Below, in pieces: positions 62,654-64,000 of a stretch of 64,000 bases of DNA. Below the pieces are notes generated by a model. The model saw only the letters and a program-made list of their open reading frames with translations. It did not search any database and had not been told where the DNA came from. A program made the position numbers and the translations under genes. The stretch comes from Lachnospiraceae bacterium (GTDB lineage Bacteria; Bacillota; Clostridia; Lachnospirales; Lachnospiraceae). Each line of letters begins with the position of its first letter. Position 1 is the stretch's first letter. The stretch lies in NCBI GenBank assembly GCA_029068555.1, contig JAIECJ010000149.1, positions 1 to 64,000 on the forward strand, given 5' to 3'.

Positions 62654-64000
62654 GTGAAAAAGAGACCAAAAGCAGGAAAACTGCTGTCTGTGGCACTCGT
62701 TCTGGCATTGACTGCGGGAGGCTGCGGGACAACAACCCCAAGCGAGCCTCCCTACAGTTCTGCCAAAGGTGCAGCAACAGATACAGCAGAAGAACAAGGC
62801 AAAAATGAATGTGCCGACGGGCATGAATTTGGAGGATGGACAGTGGGAACAGAAGCAACAGAAAACTCAGAGGGATTGGAAAATCAGGTATGCAGCCGCT
62901 GTGGCGCGGAAAATACCAGAAGTATTCCGGTGAAAAGCAAGGGCGAGCATATCTACAAGCTTATCTGGGAAGACGAGTTTGAGGGTGATAGGCTGAATAC
63001 AGACGACTGGAACTATGAGTACCATGAACCAGGATGGGTGAATGCCGAACTGCAGGAGTATGTGGATTCGGAGAAAAATACTTATGTGAAAGACGGAAAG
63101 CTTTATATTCAGGCGCTTAAGGAAATTGTTGACGGCAAGCCGTATTACACATCAGGAAGGGTCAACACGCAGGGCAAGCATGACTTTCAGTATGGAAGAT
63201 TTGAGGCAAGGGCAAAGGTGCCTAGTGGCAAAGGATTTTTGCCTGCATTTTGGATGATGCCGACAGATGAGAGCTACTACGGACAGTGGCCAAAGTGCGG
63301 TGAGATAGACATCATGGAGGTGCATGGCAGCGAACTCACTACAACATATAGTACACTCCATTTTGGAGAGCCGCATACACAGGCACAGACATCTTATAAA
63401 GTAGAGACAGGGGAGAAAAATTTTGGTGAGGATTTTCATGTATTTGCGTGTGAGTGGGATCCGGGCGAATTTCGTTTCTATGTTGACGGCAGGCTGATTG
63501 GGACATTCAATGACTGGTTTTCGAAAAAAGATGGTTTTGGCGAGGTGGCTTATCCAGCACCGTATGACCAGACGTTTTACATGATACTGAACCTTGCAGT
63601 GGGCGGCAGCTGGGTAGGATATCCTGACGATGACGACGTGTTTGCCGAAAATGCACAGTTTGTCATTGATTATGTGCGGGTATATGAGAAGGAAAGCTAT
63701 GACACTAATGTAAGTAAGCCGGTAAACGAGGTGAGCCTTGGAGAACCTGATGAAACAGGAAACTTTGTCATAAACGGCGATTTCTCACAAGCAGAGGACA
63801 TGACTAAGGAAAATTCGCACTGGCGGCTGCTCCTGGCAGAAGGCGGCAGGGGGGAGACAGAGATTTCCGAAAATACACTGCATATCATGTCAGAGAGTGC
63901 GGGCACAGTCAACTACGGGGTGCAGATCGTTCAGGCGGATATGCCGATGGAGAAGGGCGCAAGGTATAAGCTGATGTATGATGCCTATGCAGATGAGGCG
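62654..64000 (+). CDS. Second GH16 beta-glucanase, lipoprotein, truncated by the window end
   Basis: The frame opens with GTG at 62654, seven bases after GAGGAG, and runs open to the end of the window (449 codons, no stop). It reads: lipoprotein signal (LALTAGGCGTT, C24); the same zinc-ribbon-like segment as the upstream enzyme (HEFGGWTVG ... CSRCGAENTRSIPVK); GH16 domain (about 98-345) with GEIDIMEVHG (E217, D219, E222); then a CBM4/9-like module (from about 366) containing YDAYADEA at the edge. It is a close paralogue of the preceding gene without Big2 repeats, and should stay on the cell surface by its lipid anchor while the large enzyme is released or wall-bound. It lies about 100 bp downstream of that gene. 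Confidence 0.9.
   Translation, partial: MKKRPKAGKLLSVALVLALTAGGCGTTTPSEPPYSSAKGAATDTAEEQGKNECADGHEFGGWTVGTEATENSEGLENQVCSRCGAENTRSIPVKSKGEHIYKLIWEDEFEGDRLNTDDWNYEYHEPGWVNAELQEYVDSEKNTYVKDGKLYIQALKEIVDGKPYYTSGRVNTQGKHDFQYGRFEARAKVPSGKGFLPAFWMMPTDESYYGQWPKCGEIDIMEVHGSELTTTYSTLHFGEPHTQAQTSYKVETGEKNFGEDFHVFACEWDPGEFRFYVDGRLIGTFNDWFSKKDGFGEVAYPAPYDQTFYMILNLAVGGSWVGYPDDDDVFAENAQFVIDYVRVYEKESYDTNVSKPVNEVSLGEPDETGNFVINGDFSQAEDMTKENSHWRLLLAEGGRGETEISENTLHIMSESAGTVNYGVQIVQADMPMEKGARYKLMYDAYADEA

Noticed and set aside
1-64000. CRISPR arrays, tRNA or rRNA genes, riboswitches, prophage or transposase genes
   Set aside because: I read for regularly spaced repeats, cloverleaf-like sequences and transposase motifs and found none; the repeats present are the two miniature element types and the in-gene duplication.

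Overview
The window reads as a chromosomal segment of an anaerobic Clostridia bacterium, most likely a motile gut or rumen Lachnospiraceae (inferred from gene families only). The signs are strong purine-rich ribosome sites, a YesM/YesN two-component pair, ABC sugar importers without their own ATPase, several chemoreceptors, giant secreted glycosidases with Big2/FIVAR/MBG-like repeats, and a radical-SAM/DNA-metabolism pair typical of Firmicutes. Almost the whole window serves the sensing, capture and breakdown of plant polysaccharides.

Layout. Positions 1-5840 hold a partial miniature repeat, a putative DNA-repair radical SAM protein with its partner, a LacI regulator, and a divergent fucose/arabinose-type isomerase with recognisable promoters and operators. 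Positions 6029-17788 are a sensory block: a chemoreceptor, a sugar-binding-domain/GGDEF protein, an SGNH esterase, a second chemoreceptor, and a YesM/YesN pair. Positions 17957-35324 form a glucuronoarabinoxylan oligosaccharide operon: lipoprotein SBP, two permeases, a second SBP paralogue, GH3, GH43, GH115, GH43, GH8 (Rex-type), uxuA and uxuB. Its organisation parallels the aldouronate-utilisation clusters known from Paenibacillus, with GH115 in place of GH67. A 2071-residue secreted GH10 xylanase follows (35542-41757), then a GNAT acetyltransferase.

Positions 42795-64000 form a beta-glucan block: two GH94 phosphorylases, a convergent AraC regulator, a MalEFG-like importer without ATPase, a lone ribose-type binding lipoprotein, a chemoreceptor with a carbohydrate-binding module inserted in its sensor, a 2036-residue GH16 beta-glucanase, and a second GH16 lipoprotein cut by the window end. 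The proposed flow is: secreted GH16 and GH10 enzymes cut polymers outside the cell, ABC importers bring in oligosaccharides, cytoplasmic GH3/GH43/GH115/GH8 hydrolases and GH94 phosphorylases finish them, and uxuB/uxuA take uronate onward.

The most interesting observations are these. (1) The sensor of the chemoreceptor at 53761-56259 is interrupted by a CBM4/9-type module that is about half identical by eye to a module in the adjacent GH16 enzyme, suggesting chemotaxis that reads polysaccharide through the same fold as the enzyme. (2) A 25-bp box lies exactly 32 nt upstream of the -10 element both at the GH94 operon and at the importer operon next to the AraC gene. (3) A 143-bp miniature inverted-repeat element (two full copies and one partial, with 8-bp target duplications) includes one copy inserted in the loop of the xylanase terminator. 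A different 70-bp element has related ends and also an 8-bp duplication. (4) A sugar-binding-fold diguanylate cyclase sits among the receptors. No rRNA, tRNA, CRISPR array or transposase gene was seen.
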